In this document: positions 45,950 to 57,924 of the stretch, one piece after another
How positions within the stretch are numbered: the first letter of the stretch is position 1
Layout of the letters: every line of letters starts with the position of its first letter
Origin: Sacculina carcini
Lineage: Eukaryota > Arthropoda > Thecostraca > Sacculinidae
Direction: 5' to 3'
NCBI GenBank assembly: GCA_916048095.2
Contig: OU696570.1
Location: 11,432,020 to 11,496,019 of the forward strand
DNA: 64,000 nucleotides
Made by a program: the position numbers and the translations under genes
The notes under the pieces: model-generated
What the model was told of the DNA's origin: nothing
The model's database searches: none
Seen by the model: the letters and a program-made list of their open reading frames with translations, nothing else

Positions 45950-48900
45950 AGCATTAAAACCCGCCCGTTGTGCGGAGGAATTCATAAAGTGGAATTAATA
46001 TTCATAAAAATTCATATTCATCAGAAATATTCCAAATTAGAAAAGAAAATGAAAACTCATAAGTGTCTTACTCAATAGAAAAGTCCTCAATAGAAAAGTG
46101 TGAATATTTTCATTTTTATTTTGACATAATATTTTCCCTCAACCCGCCTCATATATGAACCCACCCATTGTGCGGAATAATTCAGAACACAAACACGTAA
46201 CAAACAATGAAAATTCTAGCATGTAAACCCGCCCGTCGTGCGAAACAGTTCATACTATTAAATTTGTATTCAATTCAAAAGAGAAAAGGAATTTGAATTA
46301 AAAAAGAGTGGGGTAAACCTATATAAAAGTCTAAATTTCTATATTTTCATATTATTTTCACAAAATAGTTTGCCTAAACCGCCTCATATTTAAACCTGCC
46401 CGTCGTGCTGAATAAATCAGAGCTCAGACACAAAACAATGAAAAATGACTACACTTTTTCATCATAATGTTTTCAAAATATATTTATAACTTGACATCAC
46501 CATCTAGCATTAAAACCCGCCCGTTGTGCAGAACAATAAGTAAAGTATTCGTAAAATTCGTTCACCAATAAAAACTCTAAATGTGAATATTTTAATTATA
46601 AATTTGACAAAATATTATATAATATTAAATATAATATTAAATAATATAATATTATAATATAATATAATATAATATATAATATAATATAATATATAATATA
46701 ATATATAATATAATATATAATATAATATAATATATAATATAATATAATATATAATATAATATAATATATAATATAATATAATATATAATATAATATAATA
46801 TATAATATAATATAATATATAATATAATATAATATATAATATAATATAATATATAATATAATATAATATAATATAATATAATATATAATATTATATAATA
46901 TCAAATATTATACCTTAATCTACCTTATATTTAAACCTACACGTCGTGCGGAATAATTCAGACCACTAACACGTACAAAACAATGAAACTTCTAGCATGT
47001 AAACCCGCCCGTCGTGCGAAACAGTTCATACTATTAAATTTGTATTCAATTCATAAGAGAAAATATATATGAATTAATAAAGAAAAGAGTAAACAAAAAA
47101 ATGCCATTTAAACCTGCCCGTCGTGCTGAATAATTCAAAAAAATAATTCAAATAATAATTCAAAACAAAAAAAACTAATTTTTTTATCATAACGTTTTCA
47201 AAATATATTTATAACTCAACATCACCATCTAGCATTAAAACCCGCCCTTTGTGCAGAACAATAAATAAAGTAAAATGAATATTGAATTATTAAAAAATGA
47301 TTAGAAATTAAAAAAGAAAAAGTATACCCATAAATAGTCTTAAGCAATAGAAAAGTCTAATTGTGAATGTTTTTATCTTAGATGTGGCAACCTAACCTGA
47401 ACTGACATATTTTTCCTCGAACTGCCTCGTATTTAAACCCGCCCGTCGCGCGGAACTATAAATATAATATAATGAATCAAAAAGCAAAAAGCTTATCCAA
47501 TAGAAAAATATTAGTTTGTAAATTCTTGTTTTAATTATTGACGAAGTTTTTTTCCTCAACACTGCTCAAGCTCACACCCATCCTTCGTGTGTAGTAATTC
47601 AGAAGTGTAACAATATCAAAACAATGAAACCTATCATCTCTATAATTCCAGATTTATGCGTCCGCTAAAACAGCATATTCATATAGTTGGCATTGTATGA
47701 TATTACAACCCATATCCTTATGCAACTTAAGCTTATGCAGCTTGAAATTAAACCAATTAAATTAAAGAGTAAAATTCAGTAGTTAACTTTGTTCCCAGTA
47801 GTATTTTTACCGCCCGTCGGGTGGAACAATTCATGTGTAAATATTGAGGACAATAAAGACTTTCTATTCAGTATAGTGTAGCATTAATTAAACTGTACCC
47901 AATAAAACCATGTTGTGCGGAGCAATTCATAACATGAAATTCATATTCAATTCATAAAAAAATATGGAAAATTTAAAATGAAATAGGGTACACTCATAAA
48001 AATATTAATCAATTGAAAATTATAAGTTTAATTATTTTTATTTCGTCAACATATATCCCCTCAGTCCGCCTGAGTCATTTTTAAGCCCGCCCGTCGTGCT
48101 GAATAATTCAGAGCTCGAACACGATCCGTTCTGGATCTTGAAGTCAAATCCATTGGTTTTGTTTATGGATTATTTCTACAGGGGAAATTGAACGTTCTAT
48201 TGTCTATAGTTGCTGCCCACGGAGCTTTTTTATTTGAAAAAAATAACATTTTTTTAAATGAACCATTTAAAAAAATGAACTAAAAACACTTTTTTTAAAC
48301 CCGCCCGTCGTACAGAACAATTCGTACAATAAAATTCATATCGAATCCATAAAATATAATGAATACAAATTGAAAACAAAAAATTGTAACCTATAAATAT
48401 CTTAACCAATAGAAAAGTCTAAATGTGAATATTTTTGTTCTTATTTTGACAAATATTATCCCTCAACCTGCCTGATATAGAAATCTGCCCGTCGTGTGGT
48501 ATAATTCAGAACACAAACACGAAACAAACAATGAAAGATGATGAAATCTTTTCATCAGAATGTTTCCAAACTATATTTATTACTTAACATCATTCCCCAA
48601 TATCATTTGCTTAAGTACTATTTCACTTTTACCGCTATAATATTTATTGCTAAATTTTTTATATTTTCCGCTATCATTAATACCCAATATAACCTGAGTC
48701 AAACCTACCCACCCAACCCAACCATCCAATCTTGACCGCTCTCAGCCTAGTCTGAGGTGATTTAACTTATTAGTTTGTGATCACAAAATATACTGATGCG
48801 ATCATAATTTGTAATCAGAAGACTGAGATTATCTACCCCAGGGGTCCCAAACACGCGGCCCACCAATACTTTTCTCTCAACCCGCCAATATAGTACCGTG

Positions 48901-49760
48901 ACCAAACTGTAAGGCAGCTAAATTCACATTTGTTGCATAATGCGATATAATTATACATAAATTATACACCATTATCATATTATCTCATAATTCCCGGTTA
49001 ATGCTTCCACTAATGCATCATATTCATACAGCTGTTATTTTTTGGATTACACCGATATTACAGCCCTTGATATTACAGCCGATATTAAATTATGCAATCT
49101 ATATTCTGCTACGTATTATTCCTAATACATATATAATATCATCAGATCGCAAAATATATTTAAAGGTTCACATCATTCTCCAAAATCATTTGCTTAAGAG
49201 CTATTCTACTTTGATCGCTAGAATATTTACTGCTAGCAAAATATCATATACCTCGCTATCATTTAAACCCACTCTTTATAGATACATTTAAGCCCGCACG
49301 TCGTGCGGAACACTTAATAAAATAATATTAATATTCAATTCACAAAAAATTAGTGAAAATTGAAAAATAAAAACAAACCCATAGGAAAGTTTTAGCCAAT
49401 ATAAAAGTCTAAATGTTAAATTTATGTTTCAATTTAGAAAACATGTTTTTCCACAACCCGCCTCATATTTAAAGCTGCCCGTCGTGCGGAATATTTCAGA
49501 ACTCAAACACAAAACAAACACAAAGAAAATTGATGAAAAACGACCAATAGAAGAAGTCAAATTTGTAAATTCTTGTTTTAATTATTGACGATGTTTTTTT
49601 CCTCAAGACTGCTCAAATTCTCACCCGTCCTTCGTGTGTAGTAATTCAGAAGTGTAACACTATCAAAACAATGAAACTTTCTGTCATCTCTATAATTCCA
49701 GATTAATGCTTCCGCTAAAACAACAGATGCATATAGTTGGCATTGCATGATATTACAATC
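45950..49760 (+). repeat. Large R1 hairpin-core repeat array (plus orientation)
   Basis: It begins 'tatactagcattaaaaccc' and holds about 20 R1 cores, near 45957, 46150, 46227, 46393, 46515, 46935, 47000, 47113, 47235, 47438, 47810, 48088, 48300, 48485, 49290 and 49475. Two flavours alternate: cores followed by 'aacaattcata' and cores followed by 'aataattcaga'. Segments 47.88-49.0 kb are inverted copies of 10.7-9.5 kb. Open frames are short, AT-rich and without domains. Confidence 0.75.
46605..46910. repeat. TATAATATAA low-complexity satellite
   Basis: About 300 bp built only from 5- and 7-bp units 'taata' and 'tataata', inside the R1 array. The long minus-strand Ile/Tyr/Leu frame is a translation of this repeat. 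Confidence 0.95.
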
Positions 49761-49762
49761 AA

Positions 49763-50890
49763 CAACAACAACAACAACAACATGTATTTAATATAGCGCA
49801 CTTTCGAGGACAAAGGCGCGAGCAGGAGCAGGGTAATAAAGTGTAGACACAGAGCGGTATGGGGACAAAAATATGGAGCACAAATCGACAGAAAGTACAT
49901 GGGTGCTTGCAAAATTGAACACATACATACACACATACACAAAAACACATACACACAAACACATGCACATGAAACATACACACGCACATATATACACATA
50001 CACATGCATACACATATACATATATGAATAATGTAATGTAATAGAGCATATAATGGAAAGAGAGAAAATATATAATGGGAATATAGAATAAAAAAGCATA
50101 GGATATAAAATAATAAAAATAAATGCTAGATGGCCGTTGGCTAGCGAGTAGCTCTTCCGCCCTTGGACAAGTTTTATTTCTAGTCCTGCTGGGTGTCTAG
50201 CCACCCTCCTCACTGGTGGGAACCAGAGGGGGAGCCGGTTTAGTCGCCGACCACTCGACTATGAGACTGGTTGTACTGGGCTACACAGTACCAGTAGCAG
50301 GAATTCTCATGACCAGACAATTTACCAGACCGAAATGAGTCAACCAGCCAAACACAGTAGATCACAATGAGGATAAGACTTGAAAGATAACGGAAACAGA
50401 TTACAGGGTAGGTTAGATCAAGCGGATTCAAGTAGATGTTTGTGCAAGGCGACAGAGAAAGACTTGAGAGACGATTTTTCAAGGATGTGTGAGGGTAGCG
50501 AGTTATATATACGAGGAGCATAAAATGTATAAGATTTGGACGACCAGGGAGATAAATTGATAGCGGGAGGACTAACTAAAGGCTTACGATGGCGACTATC
50601 AGAGCGAACGCTGGGTATGAGAAGAGAACGAAGATACAATGGTGAAGATTGAGAATGAATCAATTTGAATGTCAAACAGCAGATTTTGAATCGAATCCGT
50701 GAAAGAGCAGGAAGCCAGCCAAGCTGCCGGAGGTGGGATGATGTAGGAGTTTTAGGAGGAAGTCGCAGAACAAATCGACAAGCTAAATTAATCACAGATT
50801 GAAGTTGGCGGATAGATTTAAAAGGAAGATGAAAGAAGAGAGAGTTGCAGTAATCAATTTTTGAGAGGATGTATCTTCTCATCAATCCGT
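49763..50890 (-). pseudogene. CR1/L2-like LINE, C-terminal part and 3' UTR
   Basis: From 50885 downward the minus strand encodes 'ILSKIDYCNSLFFHLPF', 'LACRFVLRLPPKTPTS', 'LGWLPALSRIRFK' and 'APRIYNSLPSHI', matching the LINE at 41.5-42.4 kb. The frame ends at 50418. About 650 bp of 3' UTR follow, ending with 'gcgctatattaaatacatg' and a (GTT)n tail (plus strand (AAC)n at 49763-49780). Inserted in an R1 array. Confidence 0.85.
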
Positions 50891-51110
50891 ATCCTTATGC
50901 AGCTCAAGCGTATGCAACTTGAAATTAAACCAATTAAATTATACAGTAAAATTCAGTAGTAAACTTTGTTCCCAGTAGTATTTTACCCGCCCGTCGGGCG
51001 GAACAATTCATGTGTAAATATTGAGGAAAATAAAGCATTTCTATTCAGTATAGTTAATTAATTAAACTGTACCCAATAAAACCACACCATCCATGCTTGG
51101 AGCTAATATG
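50891..51110 (+). repeat. R1 copy and flank, duplicate of 47.7-47.9 kb
   Basis: 'cttatgcagctcaagcgtatgc' to 'ccaataaaaccacac' repeats 47.71-47.91 kb, including the variant core 'cgcccgtcgggcggaac'. Confidence 0.75.
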
Positions 51111-52145
51111 ATGCATTCTTAATTGTGATTGGGCTTCAGTGAAATTTAATCGGTTTATATTCCTGTGTAATCGCAAGTGCGCATAATAGCTGTCAAATTG
51201 GTATTATGTGCTTTTGACTTTACACCGCCGTAACTTCCTTCAGATACACTTTGGAAAATTACAAATTATACCGTATTGTAGAAAACAAGATTTCTAGCAC
51301 GATGATATAATTTATTTTTATGTGTTACAAATATTTACTGAGAAATAGTAGAAAAAGGAATTAATTTCAGTCGCCCGGTGTTCAAGTGCAATTTTGGATG
51401 TATTTGAGAATTTTGCCAATTTTACACGTTTTTTGTACCATTTGTGGGTATAAATTATGGCTTATCTTGTAGACCACAAAATTATCTACACAGTAGTATA
51501 TTCGTGTGTAATCGCAAGTGCCCAAAATAGCTGTTAAATTGGCAATATGTCCTTTTGAATTTTCACCGCCGTAACTTCCTTCAGATACACTTTTCAAAAT
51601 CACAAATTATACCGTATTGTAGAAAACAAGATTTCTAGCACGATGGTATAATATATTTATATGTGTAACAAATAGTTACTCAGAAATAGTAGAAAAATGA
51701 ATTTATTTTAGTTGCCCGGTGTTCAAGTGTAATTTTGGATGAATTCGAGAATTTTGCCAATTTTACACGTTTTTGTATCATTTGTGGGTATAAATTATAG
51801 CTTATCTTGTAGAACACAAAATTATCTCACAGTAGTAGATTGTAGATTGACTTTTTTCCATTTTACATGTTTTATATTCATTTTTGGGTATGAATTATTG
51901 TTTGTTGAGTAGAAAAGACAATTGTATACACAGTGGTATAATTTTTATAGTTGTACCATTGCTGGTTTAGGAGGAGTAGTCTTCAGAAAAGTGACCAAAA
52001 TTTTCGCATTTTTCAGGATTCATTTTGTCTTTTCACCGCTATAACTTTTTTAATTTCATTTTTGAAATTTAAAATTTAATCTAAAGTGTAGACAAGAAAA
52101 TTTCCAACGTGATGGTATATATTGTTAGCGGGTACGCTAAGTGGT
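51111..52145 (+). repeat. 340-bp repeat, two units, with the diverged subtype
   Basis: 'gcataatagctgtcaaattg' at 51180 and 'ccaaaatagctgttaaattg' at 51523 mark two units. From 51840 the diverged subtype follows, nearly the same as 1.68-2.03 kb. Confidence 0.85.
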
Positions 52146-52189
52146 GGCCGAGTATTAGCTGATAGAAAATGGACCAAGGATGGTGGAAC

Positions 52190-52194
52190 ACACT

Positions 52195-52247
<53 letters not shown>

Positions 52248-52265
52248 ACAGACACACAGAGGATG

Positions 52266-52359
<94 letters not shown>

Positions 52360-52390
52360 TTATATGTTTATATATATTTTATTTATATAT
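52190..52390. repeat. CA and TA microsatellites
   Basis: (CA)n at 52196-52258, the 'gaggatgtctttta' spacer, then (TA)n to about 52350. Counterpart of 2.05-2.10 kb but longer. Confidence 0.95.
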
Positions 52391-52439
52391 AATAGAAATT
52401 ATCTGTCTGTCAGTGTGTGTATGCTTGGATATGAGGTGA

Positions 52440-52812
52440 CATAATTGCGCGGGTTCAATGGTATAGATCAGGGGCTTCAAGCGCAAACGAAGCGATAACA
52501 CGGGCAGCAACTATAGACAATAAAACGTTCAATTTCACCGTATAGAATGAATTCATATACAAAACTAATTTATTTGACTTCAAGATTCAGAACGGATGGT
52601 GTTCGAGTTCTGAATTATTCCGCACGTCGGGCGGGTTTAAATATGAGGCGAGCTGAGTAAAAATATTTTGTCAAAATAAAAAATAAAATAATGAAATCTA
52701 GACTTTTGAATTGATTAAGGTTTTTATGAGATTACCTCATTTATTTTTAAATTTGCAGAATTTTTATGAATTGTTCCGCACAACGGGCGGGTTTTAATGC
52801 TAGTATAGATAT
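52440..52812 (-). repeat. R1 copies (minus orientation)
   Basis: Cores at 52615 and 52772; the edge 'gggttttaatgctagtata' at 52790. The block 52440-52660 is an inverted copy of 2.30-2.53 kb. Confidence 0.75.
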
Positions 52813-53258
52813 AGATTTCAATATCATGTGTGAGGCAACGATACCCCCTCAGCACTCGCCTACTTCTCCGGTTGAAGTTGTGGGGGCGGTAGCTACGGCT
52901 CTGCTACGAACCATCGTTTGAAAGAACCATTGTCACGGGGAGTAGCGTGTATAAATGTGTACTTTTTGCTTCATTGCAATACTGTAATGTTGAAGTGATT
53001 GAAGGGTTTCCGGGTTGTGAGCCTTTCCGTTGTGGAACACACCTTATTGTACTTGTTTAACTCTATCACAATCTGCACTAGGGATCATTACGGCATTCAT
53101 AGTATGTGTGTTATTTCAGTGAGTGATACATATCTCGAGATGGCCGTGCTTGTATTCTTTGTGTCTTGTTCTTCTATTCTATGTATGTTCTTGGGCGTGT
53201 GTGTGCGTGCGTTCATTCATGTGGGTGATGGTGGTGCTGTGGACGCCTGTGCAGCGAC

Positions 53259-53575
53259 GTGATGCACTGTGGTGAAACCGCTACTGTCAGTGGTCATGTG
53301 ATCAACGAGCTGGCACGCGACCACACCGTGTCCAGCGCTGCTGGTCGCGTGCGTTTCTGCCCGTCCAATGATGCGTTGACGTCGGCGTCATCGCGTCGGT
53401 CTGGCCGTGCAGTGCAGCCGTGCGTGCTGCGACGCCGTCGTGCCGTCGACCAGCTCATCGGCAGCACCGATTTGCCACTGTGGCAACCGGCCGCCCACAC
53501 TGCTCTCCACTGCCACCGTGTCGAGCAAGCGCACGACATCGAGTCGCACTGCTTCAACGGTGCGTCCGTTTCCTT
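53259..53575 (+). repeat. GC-rich repeat B, copy 2
   Basis: Open on the plus strand for about 105 codons ('LRRRRAVDQLIGSTDLPLW', 'HCHRVEQAHDIESHC') and related to 10.68-10.86 kb. The added part at 53259-53400 is not in copy 1. It ends at a (TA)n tract near 53610. No family recognised; a GC-rich transposon fragment is the simplest reading. Confidence 0.5.
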
Positions 53576-54272
53576 GTTATTATACTCGCTCTGTATTATT
53601 GTACTCGCTATATATATATATATGTTCCCATATTTATGTGTTTTTGTGCATGCTGTATTTTTGCACCTTCAAGTCATGTTTGGCACGTTTCTTGCAATTA
53701 AATCAACATTGCTGTTTCCTGTAAGATTAATCATCATTGTTGTTGTATGACAGGGCACAAACAAGTTGTTTCCTATTATTTTGCCTATTATTTCGCTGTT
53801 TTTTTGTTGTAATTTCTTAATCTCAATGTATATAGGGCAAGATACGCTATAATATCCAGTCATTAATTTCGATGGCAGGTCTTCGGTCCTGTCTGAACAA
53901 TTTCTTGAACAATTTGTAAACGTGTTATCGCATATTACCGTGTGAGATCGTAAAACCGATTACAGGTCACTGAATTTGCTTTTTGTTTTTGTTGACTTGT
54001 ACGCAATCATTTCGAATACACCGTATCAATCTCATAACATGTATATTGTATTTAGTTTATCAGAAAATAATGCGAATAGACGCAGAATCATTACAAAATC
54101 TAAATAACATAGCATGCTCCGGCCAAGAAACAGCATACAACTTATTACATATTTTTGTGGCATTCTGTATAAATGGCACAATTCAGTTGAAATGTATGAC
54201 TATACATATGCAGTACGATCACACAATGGTCACACATCACACAACATCACTGGTTGCACATTATTTCTGCCG
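53576..54272. other. No gene seen
   Basis: AT-rich DNA with a short (TA)n at 53610-53622. No domain-bearing frame. Confidence 0.5.
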
Positions 54273-55475
54273 TTATTTCTGTTCATCACCATCCATCATA
54301 TCTTTTAGTACCGATGGAATCTCGAAATCATGTTCAGTTTGTAAGAATCCATCTAGAAAATCAAGATCAATCTCATGACCAATTTTTGCACTCTGTGATG
54401 CCTGGTCGACACGTGTCTGCTGGCTCTCAACCGTTCTCGGATCAAAATGCGTTTGTGTCAATTTTCGATGGGTTTCTCGCACGTCTAACCGGGGACGTTT
54501 ACTAGGTGGCCTCGACCCGGCGGAGTCAGACGATATCTGGGCTCCAGTGCTTTGTCCAGGTGTTTGTAGAATGTGATCGGATTTTGCTTGAGATCCTCTC
54601 TGACTCAAATGTCGATTTGACCATACATTTTGACCATACATTTGAAGTCCGCCCTGAACGTTTTTTGGAAATTTTTGATGCTCGAATATCCGCTCCATAT
54701 TAGCTTGGTCGGTATTTAGCGGCCGTTGACGATTAGGCGCCAAGTGAATCCTGAAACTCTCTATAACTTCATTGTTAGGGAGCACTTCTTCAATTTTAGT
54801 GATGAATTCTCTTGGAGGTGGTGTCACGATTATGCCTCGTATATGTTTGAACTCGTAACCTCTTTTGTCCTTTATGTGTATTACTGCGAATTTATGCATA
54901 TGGTCCCCTTTAGCTTGAACTTGATTTTCAAATGTCTTTGTTTTTAAGTATGATGACTTGTACATTATAAACAAATGCGGATATTGGTCTGATCTGTGTT
55001 GTGCATATGTCAATGCCGATATGTTTTTCTTTGTTTGTTTCGAAAATATGTCCGTTCTGATATTCATGCGCTTTCCACCCACTGCCGTGCTCAATAGTAT
55101 GCCTGTACTGTTATTGCCTCGCAGCAGAGTGTATGTTGTCTGATTGACAAAATTGATGTTGGTGGTTGAGAACAACGAATGTTTTCCATCCTGTGGATAC
55201 AAAGTTAAATTCGATCCCACAAGTAAATTCTTAAGTACATCTGTTTGTATGGTTATACGCCCGGATAACTTGAAAAGTGAAATATCAGCAGTTGGGCCAG
55301 TTTCGACTATTGTTTGGACAATGTCGTTTTCACTTGAAATTTTTCCAGCATCTAGTCGAACAAAGTTGATAGTGACATTACTGGCCTTAACAACAGTTAA
55401 AAGCCAAACTATCAATGCAAATTTCACGGTGATGGTCAGAATGTCACCGTGTCTCCATTTTACTAGTGTCATCAT
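54273..55475 (-). CDS. Orphan 400-residue protein: signal-peptide-like start, nuclear-localisation-like motif, acidic tail
   Basis: It starts at tandem ATG codons (55470-55475) and has no internal stop. Residues 12-31 form a hydrophobic segment like a signal peptide. Five N-glycosylation sequons follow (N33, N89, N111, N122 and N151). The middle part is rich in beta-like patterns. Residues 323-329 read PSKRPRL, a monopartite nuclear-localisation pattern, and the last 30 residues are acidic with bulky hydrophobics, like an activation domain. No family was recognised. The pairing of secretory and nuclear features is odd: the protein could be cleaved, or one of the signals may not be used. It might be viral, from the nearby adintovirus or another virus, or a host gene. 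The function is unknown. Confidence 0.6.
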   Translation of the reverse strand: MMTLVKWRHGDILTITVKFALIVWLLTVVKASNVTINFVRLDAGKISSENDIVQTIVETGPTADISLFKLSGRITIQTDVLKNLLVGSNLTLYPQDGKHSLFSTTNINFVNQTTYTLLRGNNSTGILLSTAVGGKRMNIRTDIFSKQTKKNISALTYAQHRSDQYPHLFIMYKSSYLKTKTFENQVQAKGDHMHKFAVIHIKDKRGYEFKHIRGIIVTPPPREFITKIEEVLPNNEVIESFRIHLAPNRQRPLNTDQANMERIFEHQKFPKNVQGGLQMYGQNVWSNRHLSQRGSQAKSDHILQTPGQSTGAQISSDSAGSRPPSKRPRLDVRETHRKLTQTHFDPRTVESQQTRVDQASQSAKIGHEIDLDFLDGFLQTEHDFEIPSVLKDMMDGDEQK

Positions 55476-55750
55476 GGAAACTTGCCTGTTGGTGCAGAAT
55501 ATGTGGGGCTCGCTGTCGTCTGCTCACTGTAGTATACACTGTACACAGTATAGTATACAGTATACCTGTGTCGTTCACCTCCAACTGATACGTATGTGTA
55601 GGCTAGCTGGTCGGCCTTCGTTGTGACAATGTGCGGGCTGCCGTCTTCCTTATATTGCACGCCAACCGCTGAGAGGCCCATGTTGTGGAGTGCCCCCTGG
55701 ACAGTGACGGCGTCAGGGTGGGGAGGCTTGGAGGAGCTGAATCACCTACA
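55472..55750 (-). CDS. Short upstream frame overlapping the 400-residue ORF start
   Basis: The frame is open from about 55745, with the first ATG at 55681 giving 69 residues. It reads 'VTVQGALHNMGLSAVGVQY' and 'HIVTTKADQLAYTYVSVG', which looks coding, then a Tyr/Val/Thr-rich stretch derived from a local 'gtatac' repeat. Its TGA overlaps the ATGATG of the next gene. 'atttttgtag' at about 55750 could be a splice acceptor. It could be an exon or a gene fragment; function unknown. Confidence 0.35.
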
Positions 55751-55861
55751 AAAATGCACCTGAGCACCTCCCCAAATCCTAACCATGAACATTTCGAGTG
55801 TAGTTCCTTATGTTTCACCAAGCCTCCACATGTTTTTAGCCCCTGAGCCGGTGAAAAATCG

Positions 55862-55985
55862 TGACGCCCGAATCCGGAAAAATCTGGAAAAATCCATGCG
55901 CCGGAATCCGGAAAAATCTGGAAAAACCCAGGCGCCAGAATCCGGAAAAATCTGGAAAAATCCAGGCGCCTTCATTGTTCCTGGA
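55862..55985. repeat. About 36-bp tandem repeat, three units
   Basis: 'cgccngaatccggaaaaatc' followed by 'tggaaaaa(t/c)cca' is repeated three times with small changes. Confidence 0.9.
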
Positions 55986-57177
55986 TGAATCAACACACTT
56001 GACTGTGTGCAACACTTACCTCACGCGGCAGTTCCAGCGAAGCTTAACGTGCAGCACTTGCACGTGAGGCTCCGCTGTTTGCATGCTGCAGGCAGACTGA
56101 GTTGCACGAGAAACCGTCGAAAATTTTCCACAATTTTTATCTATTGCTCATGAATATATTTATTCATATATTTATATTTTTTCTGCATTTACACTCTCCC
56201 TTAATACATTTGTATACTGCCTTAATAGCTTCATAATATCACTGCGATGTATGTAACGTAAGCTGGCAGCGTATCGACTACCATTTTGCTCGTTGACTGC
56301 TCGACTCAGCAATCTATTGCGCTGCAGCTACAAATAGGGACTTCCACTCAACTATCAACTCGTCAGCTTTTAGGGGCATCAGCTTCAGCACGGTATCAGC
56401 TTTTAGGGACAGTACAGAAAGATTCAATGGCTGTTGACCCACCTGCAAGCTGACTTTGACTGTTACAGCTTCCTGAACAAGTTACATTTTGGAACCGGCG
56501 TACATTTCCTTCAGCTCATCAGGCTTCTTTTTTCGCTCAAATATATTTTCCAGACATATATACATCTCAACACAATAACATCATATACATCATATACACA
56601 ATAACACAGGAAACAACATTAAACAGGTAATTATAACAACTGAACATTTGTAGTGGAGTCAGCATAGTAAGAACTGCAGTCCTGTCTCAAATGCTGACCC
56701 CACAACACACGCAAATATGACATGAGTATAAAACACGACACACGATTCAGTCTGGTGATACACAACATCAATCACACAGACACGCACACACACATTATTA
56801 GCAAGTAGTAGTCTTCTAATGGTTAGTTTGAATTGATGTTATTTGCTGGGCAGGTCGAGCAAATATGTTATTTTTGTACTAATAGTTGTGTTTCAAATGA
56901 ATGGTGTCATGGAAGATGTTAAATGTCTCGAACTTGTATGAACATTGCTGCTGGAAAAAGTGATGTGTGTTAACTATTTTTGTGTTTACGGTGAATCTGT
57001 TTTGGAGTGCAGTAGGTAAATGTCCGTTCAAAAAGTCCAACAAGAGCATAATGACTTGATAATTCACAATGTGCGTAAACTATATAAGACCCATACTTTT
57101 AAACTGTGGAGATGTGTGAGATACATAATGTGTTTTATTCATAGTTCTGATAGCTCTTTTTTGAAGAGTTAGTATTA
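55986..57177. other. No gene seen
   Basis: Mostly unique AT-rich DNA. 'cagcttttaggg' recurs at 56367 and 56398. An open minus-strand stretch near 56.9-57.06 kb has no domain. Confidence 0.5.
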
Positions 57178-57621
57178 GGGCTGTCAAAGAAGTAACCTAA
57201 AAATAAGGAAAAAGTAACTTTATTTTCGAGAAAAAGTAACCTAAAAATATCCTAAGAGTTTTAATGTTATTGTCACTTTTGTATCGCTTCATCACATGTT
57301 TATCACGCCTTTGCTGATTAGTGCGCTATATGGAATACACGGTTTGTTTGTTGTTTGTTTGTGAACATAAAAACAACGCAATAACTTATAAAAAATTATC
57401 TCAAAATAACCTAACCTTCATAAAAATAACCTCCTTCAAAAAAGGTCAATTTCTGTTTGCAGTTCTGAAGGAAGAAAATACACCAGTCCCTCTTTTCTAT
57501 CCTCTTTCCGAGTGGGTACTATTTTGCCACCCTCTCTCCGATCTGGTACCATTTTTACAACAAACCACCAAAAGTGACTTACCATTATTTGGCCAACATC
57601 GCAAAAAGGAGCATAACCATC
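57178..57621 (-). mobile_element. Truncated copy of the hAT-type element
   Basis: It starts with the terminal repeat 'tagggctgtcaaa', followed by 'aagtaacctaaaaata', and matches the reverse complement of 43351-42896. It stops after 'gagcataaccatc', where an LTR begins. The other half is missing. Confidence 0.85.
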
Positions 57622-57903
57622 TGTGGTGTGAGTTTGACTTTCATCGAAGCGTTTGCAGATAGCAGAGCGAGAGCGTCTTTAGGGGAGGATGTTATTGTGT
57701 TTGAGCGCGTGCATATGACGCGTCTCATGTTTCAAGTCTCGCGCCCGGGTATCGCGTGTCATGTGTCGGGCAGCTGGCGAGTGACGGTGTTGCGTTGAGG
57801 GTTGTCGTGGTGTAGCGTCATTGTGTCTGGTGTTGTGTATATTGTGCATATCCTTATTGTGTTTCTTCTCTTTATCTGCCTTTCTTCAATACACTGAACT
57901 ACA
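57622..57903 (+). repeat. LTR of a second Ty3-like element
   Basis: 282 bp from 'tgtggtgtgag' to 'ctgaactaca' (TG...CA), beginning exactly where the hAT sequence ends. Its end and the next bases ('actaca' then 'agcta..cggcca') match those of the complete Ty3-like element at 33.4 kb on the other strand. Only this LTR is seen, so the boundary is inferred. Confidence 0.65.
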
Positions 57904-57924
57904 AGCTAACCGGCCACATACGTT

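Noticed and set aside
46596-46904. 102-codon Ile/Tyr/Leu-rich frame
   Set aside because: It only translates the TATAATATAA low-complexity repeat.
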